From an uncultured Candidatus Saccharibacteria bacterium (GTDB lineage: Bacteria > Patescibacteriota > Saccharimonadia > Saccharimonadales > Saccharimonadaceae), in the NCBI GenBank assembly GCA_937873745.1, contig CALMYZ010000010.1, positions 1 to 33,738 of the forward strand: a stretch of DNA of 33,738 bases. The letters are read 5' to 3'. Below are positions 23,556 to 32,541 of the stretch, piece by piece. The position numbers and the translations under genes are program-made. The notes beneath the pieces are model-generated. The model did no database searches. It saw nothing but the letters and a program-made list of their open reading frames with translations, and was not told where the DNA came from. The stretch's first letter is position 1. Every line of letters begins with the position of its first letter.

Positions 23556-24415
23556 CGAGACAGAGGTTGACTATCAGGCAGCTCGAGCGAAAAGCGAGCG
23601 AAATCAGGAAGGATATTATCCGGATGCTTGAACATGCCGGTAGTGGGCATAGTGCTGGTCCATTAGGTTTAGCAGAGATATTCGCAGCTCTTTATCTCGA
23701 TATTATGAATATACGACCCTCACAGCCAAACTGGAGCGAGCGTGATACCTTCTTTTTAAGTGCCGGGCATGTCGCGCCAGTTATGTATGCTGCTATGGCC
23801 GAAGCTGGGTATTTCGAAAAAGATGAGCTGATGACACTACGTAAGCTCGGGTCGCGCCTCCAGGGTCACCCAGAACGCACCAAGTTGCCAGGTGTCGAGC
23901 AGACCAGTGGACCATTAGGTGAAGGGGTGAGTCAGGCGGCTGGATACGCATACACTCTGCAGCATATCGATGAGGTAACTCATCGTTGGGTTTATTTCTT
24001 GACTGGCGATGGCGAGTTGAACGAAGGTAATATTTGGGAAGCCGCCATGTTTGCAGGTAAGTATAAGCTCGGTAATCTCATCGGCTTTGTCGACCGTAAT
24101 AATATCCAGATAGATGGTACGACCGAGGATGTTATGCCTCTCGAGGATCTGCGTGGCAAATGGGAGTCATTTGGCTGGCATGTACAAGAGATCGATGGGC
24201 ATAATGTGGAGAGTATTATCGATGCCACTAGTATGGCCAGGGCTATCACAAATCGCCCGAGTATAATCATTGCACATACAATCCCTGGCAAAGGTGTTGA
24301 CTTCATGGAGTATGACTATCGCTGGCATGGCATGCCACCAAATAGCGAGCAGGCCAAGGTAGCCCTACGCAAACTACGCAGCCTAGACGGCAAGATTACA
24401 GGAGAGCATGAATGA
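23552..24415 (+). CDS. Transketolase, N-terminal (TPP-binding) subunit
   Basis: A 287-aa half of a split transketolase, moving two-carbon units between sugar phosphates. It holds the thiamine-diphosphate and metal site: GDGELNEGNIWEAAMFAGKY starts at 152, with NN at 183-184. HAGSGHSAGPLG and SRLQGHPERTKLPGVE are also typical. The other half is encoded next, overlapping by 4 nt (ATGA), so translation is probably coupled and the active enzyme would be a heterotetramer. Split transketolases are known in archaea and several bacterial groups. Confidence 0.95.
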   Translation: MTRQRLTIRQLERKASEIRKDIIRMLEHAGSGHSAGPLGLAEIFAALYLDIMNIRPSQPNWSERDTFFLSAGHVAPVMYAAMAEAGYFEKDELMTLRKLGSRLQGHPERTKLPGVEQTSGPLGEGVSQAAGYAYTLQHIDEVTHRWVYFLTGDGELNEGNIWEAAMFAGKYKLGNLIGFVDRNNIQIDGTTEDVMPLEDLRGKWESFGWHVQEIDGHNVESIIDATSMARAITNRPSIIIAHTIPGKGVDFMEYDYRWHGMPPNSEQAKVALRKLRSLDGKITGEHE

Positions 24416-25410
24416 GCCATTATCCATTAAACCCAAAGCTGTATAATGATGATATCGAGCAAGAAGCTAATCGAGTCGGTTTTGGTCGCGGCCTGCTAGG
24501 GGCTGGTGAAAAGAATGAGTCTATCGTAGCGCTCTGCGCTGACCTGACAGAGAGTACGCAGATGCATCTCTTTCGAGAGGCCTTTCCAAAACGCTTCGTA
24601 GAAGTCGGTATCGCTGAGCAAAATCTTGTGACAGTAGCTAGCGGCATGGCTCGGGCTGGCAAGATTCCGTTTACCAGTAGCTACGCAGCGTTTAGTCCAG
24701 GGCGTAGCTGGGAGCAGATTCGCACCACTGCCGCCCTAAACGAGCAGCCGGTTAAGATAATTGGTTCGCATGCTGGCGTTAGCGTTGGTCCAGATGGCGC
24801 CACGCATCAGGTGCTAGAGGATATCGCGCTGATGCGAGTTATCCCCGACATGGTAGTGATTGCTCCCGGTGACAGTATCGAAGCCGAAAAAGCCACGCTG
24901 GCGATAGCCGAAAACGGCAAGCCGAGTTATTTGCGATTGGCTCGTGAAAAAGTGCCAACATTTAGTACCGAAAAGTCTCCATTTGAGATCGGTAAAGCAT
25001 ATGTCTTGCGCCATGGCCATGACGTGACGCTACTTGGCACCGGTACTATGACGTATCAATTGCTAGTAGCAGCGAAGCTCCTGGAGGAGCAGGGTATAAG
25101 TGCCGAGGTTGTCCATGTGCCAACCATCAAGCCGCTAGACGAGGCGACAATTCTTGAAAGTGTGCGCAAGACGGGTCGCGTGGTAACTGCCGAAGAGGCA
25201 CAAATCGCTGCTGGATTTGGCGGTGCTATCGCCGAGCTTCTCAGTGAAAAGTTGCCGACTCCACTCAAGCGCATAGGTATGTACGACAGATTCGGTGAAT
25301 CTGGCTCACCAGCTGAACTGCTGGACTATTTCGGTTTAACAGGAGGTAAGATGGCGCCAGTGATCAAGAAGTTTGTAGACGAAACACCAAAGTATCATCA
25401 AGGATTTTAA
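24412..25410 (+). CDS. Transketolase, C-terminal subunit
   Basis: A 332-aa partner of the preceding subunit, with the pyrimidine-binding domain (VALCADLTESTQMHLF, FVEVGIAEQNLVTVASGMA with the catalytic Glu, FTSSYAAFSPGRSWEQIRTT) and the C-terminal transketolase domain (about 205-325, VTLLGTGTMTYQLLVAAKLL). DXP synthase is excluded by the split architecture and size. Together the two subunits have the length of a normal single-chain enzyme. It is followed at 9 nt by fba. Confidence 0.95.
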   Translation: MSHYPLNPKLYNDDIEQEANRVGFGRGLLGAGEKNESIVALCADLTESTQMHLFREAFPKRFVEVGIAEQNLVTVASGMARAGKIPFTSSYAAFSPGRSWEQIRTTAALNEQPVKIIGSHAGVSVGPDGATHQVLEDIALMRVIPDMVVIAPGDSIEAEKATLAIAENGKPSYLRLAREKVPTFSTEKSPFEIGKAYVLRHGHDVTLLGTGTMTYQLLVAAKLLEEQGISAEVVHVPTIKPLDEATILESVRKTGRVVTAEEAQIAAGFGGAIAELLSEKLPTPLKRIGMYDRFGESGSPAELLDYFGLTGGKMAPVIKKFVDETPKYHQGF

Positions 25411-25419
25411 GGAGATAGC

Positions 25420-26331
25420 ATGGGACTTACGATTAGCCAAATACGAGACAATACAACCAGAGCAAGGCATCTGTATCAGCGTATTAGACAACAGAAATTT
25501 GCAGTTGGTGCTTTTAATATAGATAACCAGGAGACTTTGATAGCTATCAGTCGAGCAGCACAAAAGCTTAATTCCCCAGTGCTGGTCGAGGTAAGCGAGG
25601 GTGAGGTTAAGGCCATGGGCCTAGAGAATGTCCGCGACATGGTCGATAACTATAAGGAAGAGTATGGTATTGAAATGTACCTAAACCTAGACCATAGTCC
25701 TACCGTCGAAGGGTGTAAGCGCGCCATAGATGCCGGCTACGAGTTTATCCATATAGACATCTCGCAGGCGAACCATGACGCCCCCGAGGATGAGATTATT
25801 GAAAAGACCAGAGAAGTGGTAGAGTATGCGAAATTTACTGGTGCACTGGTCGAGAGTGAGCCGCATTACTTTGGTGGTTCGTCGAATCTGCACGACGAAG
25901 CTATAGACTACGAAGAGATCCGAAAAACTTTCTCTACTCCCGCCGGAGCTATGGCTTTTGTCGATGCTACGGGTGTCGATACATTTGCTGCTGCTATCGG
26001 TAATCTCCATGGTAAATATCCTGTACCCAAGGAGCTTGACCTGGAGCTACTTTCTCAGATCCGAGAGGCGATTGGCTGCGGTATATCACTACATGGAGGT
26101 TCTGGTACGCCACTGCATTATTTCGAGGAAGCAGCACGTATAGGTGTTAGTAAGATAAATATCAATAGCGATATGCGCGTAGCTTATCGTGATACCTTGG
26201 TGCGAGTCCTGGAGGAGAATCCAAAAGAATATGCGGTGGTCAAGTTGATGCCGGCTGTTTATGATGCCGTGCAGGCTGTCGTCGAAGAGAAGATCAACGC
26301 CTTCGGTTCGGCTAGTAAGGCTATCGTATAA
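25420..26331 (+). CDS. fba: Class II fructose-bisphosphate aldolase
   Basis: A 303-aa metal-dependent aldolase cleaving fructose-1,6-bisphosphate to triose phosphates. Motifs: AVGAFNIDNQETL, NLDHSPTVEGCKRAID (zinc His and catalytic Asp region), FIHIDISQANHD, the zinc ligand in GNLHGKYP, LHGGSGTP and the phosphate-binding KININSDMR. AAGGAG lies just before the ATG. It closes the rpiB-rpe-tkt-tkt-fba cluster. A tagatose-bisphosphate aldolase would look similar, but neighbours favour fructose. Confidence 0.94.
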   Translation: MGLTISQIRDNTTRARHLYQRIRQQKFAVGAFNIDNQETLIAISRAAQKLNSPVLVEVSEGEVKAMGLENVRDMVDNYKEEYGIEMYLNLDHSPTVEGCKRAIDAGYEFIHIDISQANHDAPEDEIIEKTREVVEYAKFTGALVESEPHYFGGSSNLHDEAIDYEEIRKTFSTPAGAMAFVDATGVDTFAAAIGNLHGKYPVPKELDLELLSQIREAIGCGISLHGGSGTPLHYFEEAARIGVSKININSDMRVAYRDTLVRVLEENPKEYAVVKLMPAVYDAVQAVVEEKINAFGSASKAIV

Positions 26332-26391
26332 CTTTTTAAACTAAACGCTGTCGCGTCAGCGATACTTATGGATACATATAGCCATAAGTGT

Positions 26392-26397
26392 TATACT
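26392..26397 (+). promoter_or_regulatory. Extended -10 box of first pfkB gene (leaderless)
   Basis: TGTTATACT (box 26392-26397) ends 9 nt before the ATG at 26407. It lies downstream of an ATG at 26368 and therefore excludes that start. Confidence 0.65.
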
Positions 26398-26406
26398 CGT
26401 ATTATT

Positions 26407-27381
26407 ATGACAAATCAAAAACCAAAAATACTCACAATCGGAAAAACCGTCCAAGACGTCTTTTTGACGAGCGACGAATTTGACCCACATACAGAAGGCG
26501 ATATGGTTTATACTCATCTGCCGCTAGGTATCAAGATGGAGGTCTCTGGAGTTACCTTCGACACAGGCGGTAATCCTGGTAATGTCGCTGCTACTTTGGC
26601 TCGTCAGGGGCTGGAAGTCGACTATATGTGGACTCTAGGTGATGACCCGGCGTCAGAAACCATAGTGCGCGTACTCGATCAAGAAGGTGTCTCGACGCGA
26701 CTAGTTACTCACGATCCCAAATATCAGGCTGGCTACTCGACTATATTGATAGCCACAAACGGAGAGCGTACCATACTAAATCACAGGGGTATATCGACCG
26801 GCCCGGACGGCAAAGACCTAGATTTAGATGCTATGGGCGATTTTGACTGGGTTTATCCTAGCTCGCTAGCATTGGGTGGTCTAGAGCTGCTCGACAAGAT
26901 AGTCGCAAAGGCCAAGTCTGTCGGTACGAAGGTCATGCTCAACCCTGCGGGGCCAGAGCTAGCCGAGCCGAGCAAGCTAAAGGCTATCTTGGAGGATGTC
27001 GACATACTTTGTGTCAACAAAGAGGAGATGCAGAAGCTAGTCGAGGGTGAGTCTATGGAAGAGCTTGTCCGCCACGGCCTTAATCTTGTGCCGGTAGTAA
27101 TAGTCAGCGATGGACCAAACGGTGTCATGGCGAGTGACGGCAAAACTATAGTCTCAGCCGGTATGTACGAAGACGTCAAGGTGGTGGATAGGACGGGTGC
27201 GGGCGATGCTTTCGCTAGTGGATTCTTGAGTCAATGGGCGCAGGGGGCTAGTCTCAAAGATTCGATTGTATTTGGTAGTGCCAATTCTACATCTGTAGTC
27301 ACTCGGATAGGAGCCAAGACTGGTATCTTGAGGCAGGGAGTAAAGCTGCACGACATGCCTCTGACGGAGAAGCCGGTCTAA
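26407..27381 (+). CDS. PfkB-family carbohydrate kinase
   Basis: A 324-aa ribokinase/PfkB-type kinase transferring phosphate from ATP to a sugar or related substrate. It starts MTNQKPKILTIGKTVQD and has the substrate-side GGNPGNVAATLARQGL, then VNKEEMQKL, VIVSDGPNGV and the catalytic anion hole DRTGAGDAFASGF. The family includes ribokinase, fructokinase, 6-phosphofructokinase 2 and nucleoside kinases; sequence alone does not decide. Position after the aldolase and transketolase makes a fructose-6-phosphate kinase role worth testing. The ATG at 26407 is chosen from the leaderless promoter. Its stop overlaps the next ATG (TAATG). Confidence 0.87.
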   Translation: MTNQKPKILTIGKTVQDVFLTSDEFDPHTEGDMVYTHLPLGIKMEVSGVTFDTGGNPGNVAATLARQGLEVDYMWTLGDDPASETIVRVLDQEGVSTRLVTHDPKYQAGYSTILIATNGERTILNHRGISTGPDGKDLDLDAMGDFDWVYPSSLALGGLELLDKIVAKAKSVGTKVMLNPAGPELAEPSKLKAILEDVDILCVNKEEMQKLVEGESMEELVRHGLNLVPVVIVSDGPNGVMASDGKTIVSAGMYEDVKVVDRTGAGDAFASGFLSQWAQGASLKDSIVFGSANSTSVVTRIGAKTGILRQGVKLHDMPLTEKPV

Positions 27382-28907
27382 TGTCGCACATCTTCAAAGA
27401 CCTACTAAGTTCAAGTAATCCTTTGTTGGTCCATACACTTAGTCAGCTAGAGCGTTCGACTGGTGATGAAGGGGTAGACTTGCGACTGATAGCCGATATA
27501 ACTCACAAGAAGCACGAAGTTATGCGTGCACTCGGTCTCGATACGGCCGACACAACTGCGCGTGAGTTATATTTGGCATTAAACTCATATATTGAGCGTG
27601 AAGATAATCACGAACTACTGTTCGAAGCTGACTACGTGATGGCTCGTGTCGATGGTGAAATAGTCTCGCTCAATCTTATCGATGCGATCGAAAATAGTCA
27701 TCATCATATACCATTCGAGCATCGATTAATCTCGCATGGCCAGCGTGCCTTGCGTGGCGAGATACTAGGTCGCTACGTGTCACACCCGCGGACAAATGAC
27801 GAAGCTGTCCATCGCCTAGCGGTTGAGTCGGACATCGTTCATCAGGAATTTGAGATACCAGTTAAAATCAGCCAACATATAACACCCGAAAAGGAGAGTA
27901 TTATGAATAATAATAGCCCGCGGATCCTAGCGATTGGCGATATATTTACCGATGCATTTATTACGCTTGGTGACGAAACTGCCAAGATAATAAAAGAAGG
28001 CGACAAGGAGTGGCTGGCTGTGCCTTTTGGCAGTAAGCCACCGTATCAGAAGGTTGATATTGTCAAGTCTGTCGGCCCATCCCCAAATGTTGCCGTCTCG
28101 ATGTCACGACTCGGCTACAGCGCCGACCTGATGGCTTGGATCGGGGGTGACCAGACGGGCGAGGAAGCTATCGAGCATCTTCAGGGCGAGCGTGTTGGTA
28201 TCGGTTCCATGGTGACAGAAGCCGATAAGGCTACCAGCTACTGGTATGTGCTCTGCTACAACGCCGATCGTACGATGCTGGTCAAGAGCGAGAAGTACAC
28301 CTATCAGTGGAATGATCCGGCCAATAAGCCTGACTGGATATATCTAGCTTACTTGGGCGAAGATTCGTGGCCACTTCACGAAGGTTTGCTTGACTATCTC
28401 GAGCGCAATCCAGATATCAAATTTGCTTTCCAGCCGGCAACCTTCCATTTCAAATGGGGTGCTGAGAAGTTGGCTAGTTTATATAGGCGCAGTAGCATCG
28501 TGTTGATGAACCGCGAAGAAGCGATGGATGTAACCGGCTTGCCGTATGATTCTATCAAAAATCTCGCCAATGGATTGCATGAACTTGGTCCAGAGATTGT
28601 CGTGATTACAGATGGTCCACACGGCTCATATGTATCAGCCGAAGGTAAATTACTGACGATCCCGAATTATCCAGACCCACAGCCACCACTCGAGCGTACT
28701 GGTGCTGGCGATGCTTTTGCGTCCACCTTCGTAGCTGCTATCGCTGGTGGTGAGTCTGTCGAGACGGCTCTTTCTTGGGCGCCTATCAATTCCATGAGTG
28801 TTGTCCAGCAAGTCGGCGCACAGGCTGGCTTGCTATCAAAGGATGTCCTGCTGCAGCATCTGGCCAATGCTCCTGAGTGGTACAAAGTCAGTGAGTTTGA
28901 CGACTAG
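27381..28907 (+). CDS. PfkB-family kinase with N-terminal domain of unknown function
   Basis: A 508-aa protein. Residues 175-508 are a complete PfkB-type kinase (RILAIGDIFTD, GPSPNVAVSMSRLGY, VLMNREEAMDVTG, VITDGPHGSY, catalytic RTGAGDAFAS), similar in length to the gene just upstream. Residues 1-174 are a separate mostly helical domain that I do not recognise (LRLIADITHKKHEVMRALGL, TARELYLALNSYIERE, RLISHGQRALRGEILGRY). At the boundary AAGGAGAG (27891-27898) lies at ideal distance before an in-frame ATG at 27903, so a kinase-only product of 334 aa may also be made, or two genes have fused. Substrate unknown. It overlaps the upstream kinase gene by 1 nt. Confidence 0.82.
   Translation: MSHIFKDLLSSSNPLLVHTLSQLERSTGDEGVDLRLIADITHKKHEVMRALGLDTADTTARELYLALNSYIEREDNHELLFEADYVMARVDGEIVSLNLIDAIENSHHHIPFEHRLISHGQRALRGEILGRYVSHPRTNDEAVHRLAVESDIVHQEFEIPVKISQHITPEKESIMNNNSPRILAIGDIFTDAFITLGDETAKIIKEGDKEWLAVPFGSKPPYQKVDIVKSVGPSPNVAVSMSRLGYSADLMAWIGGDQTGEEAIEHLQGERVGIGSMVTEADKATSYWYVLCYNADRTMLVKSEKYTYQWNDPANKPDWIYLAYLGEDSWPLHEGLLDYLERNPDIKFAFQPATFHFKWGAEKLASLYRRSSIVLMNREEAMDVTGLPYDSIKNLANGLHELGPEIVVITDGPHGSYVSAEGKLLTIPNYPDPQPPLERTGAGDAFASTFVAAIAGGESVETALSWAPINSMSVVQQVGAQAGLLSKDVLLQHLANAPEWYKVSEFDD
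27891..27905 (+). promoter_or_regulatory. Internal ribosome site and start inside fused kinase
   Basis: AAGGAGAG followed 4 nt later by ATG (27903-27905), in frame with the long ORF and exactly at the start of the kinase domain. The strength and spacing equal those of true starts nearby, such as fba. Confidence 0.6.
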
Positions 28908-28908
28908 T

Positions 28909-29682
28909 ATGACTGAAAAAGATCGTATAAAAATAGAAGCACTCAAGAAAGAAAATGAGCGCAACGAACTCTTGGTGCGACGCAGGCTGATAGAGTCAGC
29001 TGAAGGTGGCTTGATATCAGTCGTCGAGGAGTTTGAAAAAGGCTTTGAGATACTCAGTAGATATCCACGAACCGTCACTATATTTGGTTCGGCTCGCCTG
29101 CCTCAAGATCACCCCACCTGCAAGCAGGCCTTTGCTGCCGCCTGGGCGCTAGCTAAGCACGAATATGCTGTCGTGACCGGCGGTGGCGGTGGTGTTATGG
29201 AAGCTGCCAATCACGGTGCTATCAAGGCTGGTGGTGGCTCTATCGGTTTCAATATCCACCTTCCTATGGAACAAAATCTCAACGCTTACACGACTGACGA
29301 TTACAGATTTGAGCACTTCTTCTCTCGCAAGGTCACTATGACACTAGACGCTAGCGGCTATGTATTTTGTGGCGGCGGCTTCGGTACGTTGGATGAGTTT
29401 TTCGAGATAATCACACTGGTCCAGACTGGTATTATCCCGAATGTGCCCATTGTGCTACTCGGTACAGATTTCTGGACTCCTCTGATGGACGTGATAGAGG
29501 AGACTATGGACAAGAAATTCCAGACTATCGATCCAGACGACAAAGATCTCTATATCATCACCGACGACATCAAGACGGTAGTCGAGACTATCAGTCAGCG
29601 ACCATTTGGTGAGTCGCGCGACAAGATGTTCGAGCGCGCCTATCGCCTCAAGAATCGCTGGATCGCCGAAGGCCGCAAATAA
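28909..29682 (+). CDS. LOG family protein (Rossmann-fold nucleotide-binding)
   Basis: A 257-aa protein of the LOG / 'lysine decarboxylase-like' family, many members of which are phosphoribohydrolases acting on nucleoside monophosphates. Seen are the start of the fold TVTIFGSARLPQDHP, VVTGGGGGVMEAANHGA, the FFSRKVTMT region with catalytic Arg, and CGGGFGTLDEFFE in place of the usual PGGxGTxxE. A charged helical N-terminus precedes it (1-45). The ATG at 28909 lies 1 nt after the kinase stop; an earlier in-frame ATG at 28798 is inside the kinase gene and rejected. The true substrate is not evident. Confidence 0.87.
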   Translation: MTEKDRIKIEALKKENERNELLVRRRLIESAEGGLISVVEEFEKGFEILSRYPRTVTIFGSARLPQDHPTCKQAFAAAWALAKHEYAVVTGGGGGVMEAANHGAIKAGGGSIGFNIHLPMEQNLNAYTTDDYRFEHFFSRKVTMTLDASGYVFCGGGFGTLDEFFEIITLVQTGIIPNVPIVLLGTDFWTPLMDVIEETMDKKFQTIDPDDKDLYIITDDIKTVVETISQRPFGESRDKMFERAYRLKNRWIAEGRK

Positions 29683-29757
29683 TCGATTGAATATTGCCGC
29701 CAAAGGTTGTATATTTATACACATCAAACATAAGTGTAATCAGGAGTTTATAGTAGC

Positions 29758-30513
29758 ATGAGGACAAATCAACGTGGTGATGCGATGACAATAATAGTAG
29801 TTGTGTTAGCTCTGGCCTTAGTAGCTGCTCTCGGGTTTATATTTTGGCAAAACTTCAGCCAGGGTGAGTCTGACAAGAGCACTACAGATAATCAGGCGGT
29901 ACAGACAGATAAGCCTAGTAAAGTAACCGAAGTTTCACTTCCGAATGAGAAGTTAATTTTCTCTATCCCAGAAAACTGGAAGGCGGAGATCGAAACGGTC
30001 GCAGATACCGAGTATGATGGTCCGGCGCGCGATAAAGCTTCTATCAAAAATACCGATGGTGCGATTGTGTTGAATATAGAGTCTGGTATTTCTGGCATAG
30101 GTGGCGCTTGTGAGGGAGAGCCAGAGACCAGCTTGAATGCTGTATCGGCTACAAAAACCAAAATCACTCGAGTTGTTTCAGGGGAGGATAAGGATATACG
30201 GTCGAGTGATATCTATGCAGTTCAGTCGTATCTTCACAGTCCATCATACGGCTACCTGCCGGTCGTTTTCTTGACAGATGATATCTCAGCAAAGACAGTC
30301 GGTGTGGCCAATAAGACCTGTTTCCCTGGCTACGCTGCGCTTTATCAAGGTAAAAATGTCTCCGGTTTGGTCGGCGTCTCTACAGCGACAATAGTGTCCG
30401 GGGCTGCTACAGATGCCTTTGGCTTCCAAAAGACCAAGGAGCAGGCCGTCTCTATGCTAGAGAATGGCGACTTGCATCAGGCTTACGAAATCCTGAAGAC
30501 GGCACACTACTAG
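29758..30513 (+). CDS. Exported single-pass protein of unknown function
   Basis: A 251-aa protein with a short basic N-terminus (MRTNQRGDA), one hydrophobic helix (about 10-31), a polar Ser/Thr/Gln/Asp-rich linker (35-58) and a globular domain of about 190 residues that should lie outside. The domain holds two cysteines only (in GACEGEP and KTCFPGY), a likely disulfide. The helix somewhat resembles a pilin helix but lacks the Glu at position 5 and a clear prepilin peptidase site. CAGGAG lies upstream of the ATG. I do not recognise the family. Confidence 0.65.
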   Translation: MRTNQRGDAMTIIVVVLALALVAALGFIFWQNFSQGESDKSTTDNQAVQTDKPSKVTEVSLPNEKLIFSIPENWKAEIETVADTEYDGPARDKASIKNTDGAIVLNIESGISGIGGACEGEPETSLNAVSATKTKITRVVSGEDKDIRSSDIYAVQSYLHSPSYGYLPVVFLTDDISAKTVGVANKTCFPGYAALYQGKNVSGLVGVSTATIVSGAATDAFGFQKTKEQAVSMLENGDLHQAYEILKTAHY

Positions 30514-30523
30514 ACGAAACTGA

Positions 30524-30529
30524 TATAAT
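30524..30529 (+). promoter_or_regulatory. Extended -10 box, leaderless uvrB
   Basis: TGATATAAT (box 30524-30529) ends 6 nt before the uvrB ATG at 30536. Confidence 0.7.
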
Positions 30530-30535
30530 ATAGAG

Positions 30536-32503
30536 ATGAACAAGTTTCGTCTCGCAAGTGACTACCAGCCGACGGGCGATCAGCCGACAGCTATCGCCCA
30601 GCTTGTCGGTGGCCTGGAGTCGGGCCAGCGCGAGCAGACTCTACTTGGCGTGACGGGTAGCGGCAAGACTTTTACGATGGCCAATATCATCGCTAATCGC
30701 AATGTCCCGACACTGGTCATCGCCCACAACAAGACGCTAGCCGCACAGCTTTACAGTGAATTCAAAGCTTTTTTTCCAGACAACGAAGTGCACTATTTTG
30801 TCAGCTACTTTGACTACTATCAGCCAGAGGCTTACATCGCCAGTAGCGACACCTACATCGAAAAAGACAGCAAGATAAACGACGAAATAGATCGCCTGCG
30901 CCATGCCGCCACCTCTGCGCTATTGACGCGTCGCGACACCATCATAGTCGCCAGTGTCAGCTGTATCTATGGTATCGGTTCGCCAGACAGCTACTCAGAG
31001 ATGTCTATCACGGTCAAAAAAGGTGAGCGCAGGCAGCAGGACAAGCTAGTGCGCTGGCTGACCGACATCCAGTATCAGCGCAATGATATCGATTTTCATC
31101 GCGGAACCTTCAGGGTAAAAGGCGATGTGATAGATATCTTCCCAGCTGGCAGTGATGTGGCTTATCGGATAGAATTTTTCGGTGACGAAATCGATCGATT
31201 GACTCGTATCGACCCACTGACTGGCGAGATATTGGGCGAGCCGCACGAGATAAGTATATTTCCGAGCAGTCACTACGTGACACCAAAAGACAAGCTGGCA
31301 CATGCGATAGAAGGTGTCAAAAAAGAGTTTGGTGAGCGCCTGGCGTATTTTGAGCAGCGCGACATGTTGCTAGAGGCTCAGCGACTAGCTCAGCGTACCA
31401 AGTACGATATCGAGATGCTAGAGGAGACCGGTTTTGTCAAAGGTATCGAAAACTATAGCCGATATCTGACAGATCGCGAGCCGGGTGAGCAGCCGGCGAC
31501 ACTGATAGATTATTTCCCGGACGATTGGCTACTCCTTGTCGACGAAAGTCATATGACATTACCGCAGGTGCGCGGCATGTACAATGGCGACCGAGCGCGC
31601 AAAGAAGTGCTGGTAGAGCATGGCTTTCGCATGCCGAGCGCACTAGACAATCGCCCCTTGCGTTTCGACGAGTTCGACCGTCATATCAACCAGGCGATAT
31701 ATGTCTCGGCTACACCTGGCGACTACGAGCTAGCGCATAGTCCAGAGCCGGCCCAGCAGGTGATACGACCGACGGGGCTGCTCGATCCGGTGGTCGAAGT
31801 ACGAGGGACTGAGGGTCAGATCGACGATTTGCTCGCCGAGATTCGTGAGAGGATAGCGAAAAACCAGCGTGTGCTAGTGACGACACTGACCAAGCGCATG
31901 GCAGAAGATTTGAGCCAATATATGCTAGATCTAGATATCAAGACGGCTTATATACACAGCGAAGTCGACACTCTAGAGCGTGGTGATATACTACGTGACC
32001 TCCGCACCGGTGTATATGACGTGCTGGTCGGTATCAATCTACTGCGCGAGGGGCTAGACTTGCCAGAAGTCAGCCTAGTGGCTATCATCGACGCCGACAA
32101 AGAAGGCTTCTTGCGTAGCGAAAGTGCTTTAGTGCAGACGATAGGTCGAGCAGCTAGGCACCAAGACGGACGCGTTATTATGTATGCAGATAGACAGACT
32201 GGCAGTATGGAGCGAGCGATAGCCGAGACAAACCGTCGTCGTGATATTCAGCAAGCCTACAATACCGAGCACGGCATTACACCGACGAGTGTAGCAAAGG
32301 AAGTCGGCGAAGGCTTGCGCGCCATCATACCGGCAAAAGACGACAAAAAACCAAAGCTCGACCTCAAAAAGATACCAAAAGATGAATACGCTAGTCTGAT
32401 AAAAGACCTAAGCGCCCAGATGGATCTCGCCAGCGCCAATCTAGAGTTTGAAAAAGCTGCCGAGCTCCGCGATATCATCGCAGACATCAAGTCCAGGCAG
32501 TAG
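30536..32503 (+). CDS. uvrB: Excinuclease ABC subunit B
   Basis: A 655-aa UvrB, the damage-verifying helicase-like subunit of nucleotide excision repair, working with UvrA and UvrC (not in the window). Walker A is [13 protein letters not shown] (about 38-50), the beta-hairpin region [19 protein letters not shown] follows, Walker B is [13 protein letters not shown], and helicase motifs V/VI are [14 protein letters not shown] and [11 protein letters not shown]-terminal UVR domain (about 620-655, [11 protein letters not shown]) for binding UvrC is present. Length is normal. The start is leaderless. Confidence 0.97.
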   Translation: MNKFRLASDYQPTGDQPTAIAQLVGGLESGQREQTLLGVTGSGKTFTMANIIANRNVPTLVIAHNKTLAAQLYSEFKAFFPDNEVHYFVSYFDYYQPEAYIASSDTYIEKDSKINDEIDRLRHAATSALLTRRDTIIVASVSCIYGIGSPDSYSEMSITVKKGERRQQDKLVRWLTDIQYQRNDIDFHRGTFRVKGDVIDIFPAGSDVAYRIEFFGDEIDRLTRIDPLTGEILGEPHEISIFPSSHYVTPKDKLAHAIEGVKKEFGERLAYFEQRDMLLEAQRLAQRTKYDIEMLEETGFVKGIENYSRYLTDREPGEQPATLIDYFPDDWLLLVDESHMTLPQVRGMYNGDRARKEVLVEHGFRMPSALDNRPLRFDEFDRHINQAIYVSATPGDYELAHSPEPAQQVIRPTGLLDPVVEVRGTEGQIDDLLAEIRERIAKNQRVLVTTLTKRMAEDLSQYMLDLDIKTAYIHSEVDTLERGDILRDLRTGVYDVLVGINLLREGLDLPEVSLVAIIDADKEGFLRSESALVQTIGRAARHQDGRVIMYADRQTGSMERAIAETNRRRDIQQAYNTEHGITPTSVAKEVGEGLRAIIPAKDDKKPKLDLKKIPKDEYASLIKDLSAQMDLASANLEFEKAAELRDIIADIKSRQ

Positions 32504-32529
32504 CTCTTGCTAAAACGTATCGGGGCAAG

Positions 32530-32535
32530 TAAACT
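32530..32535 (+). promoter_or_regulatory. Possible -10 box of pilin-like gene
   Basis: TAAACT ends 6 nt before the ATG at 32542, matching the leaderless geometry of neighbours. The box is imperfect. Confidence 0.4.
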
Positions 32536-32541
32536 AAAACC

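Noticed and set aside
26346-26361. CGCTG-CAGCG hairpin after fba as a terminator
   Set aside because: The stem is only 5-6 bp and no T-run follows.
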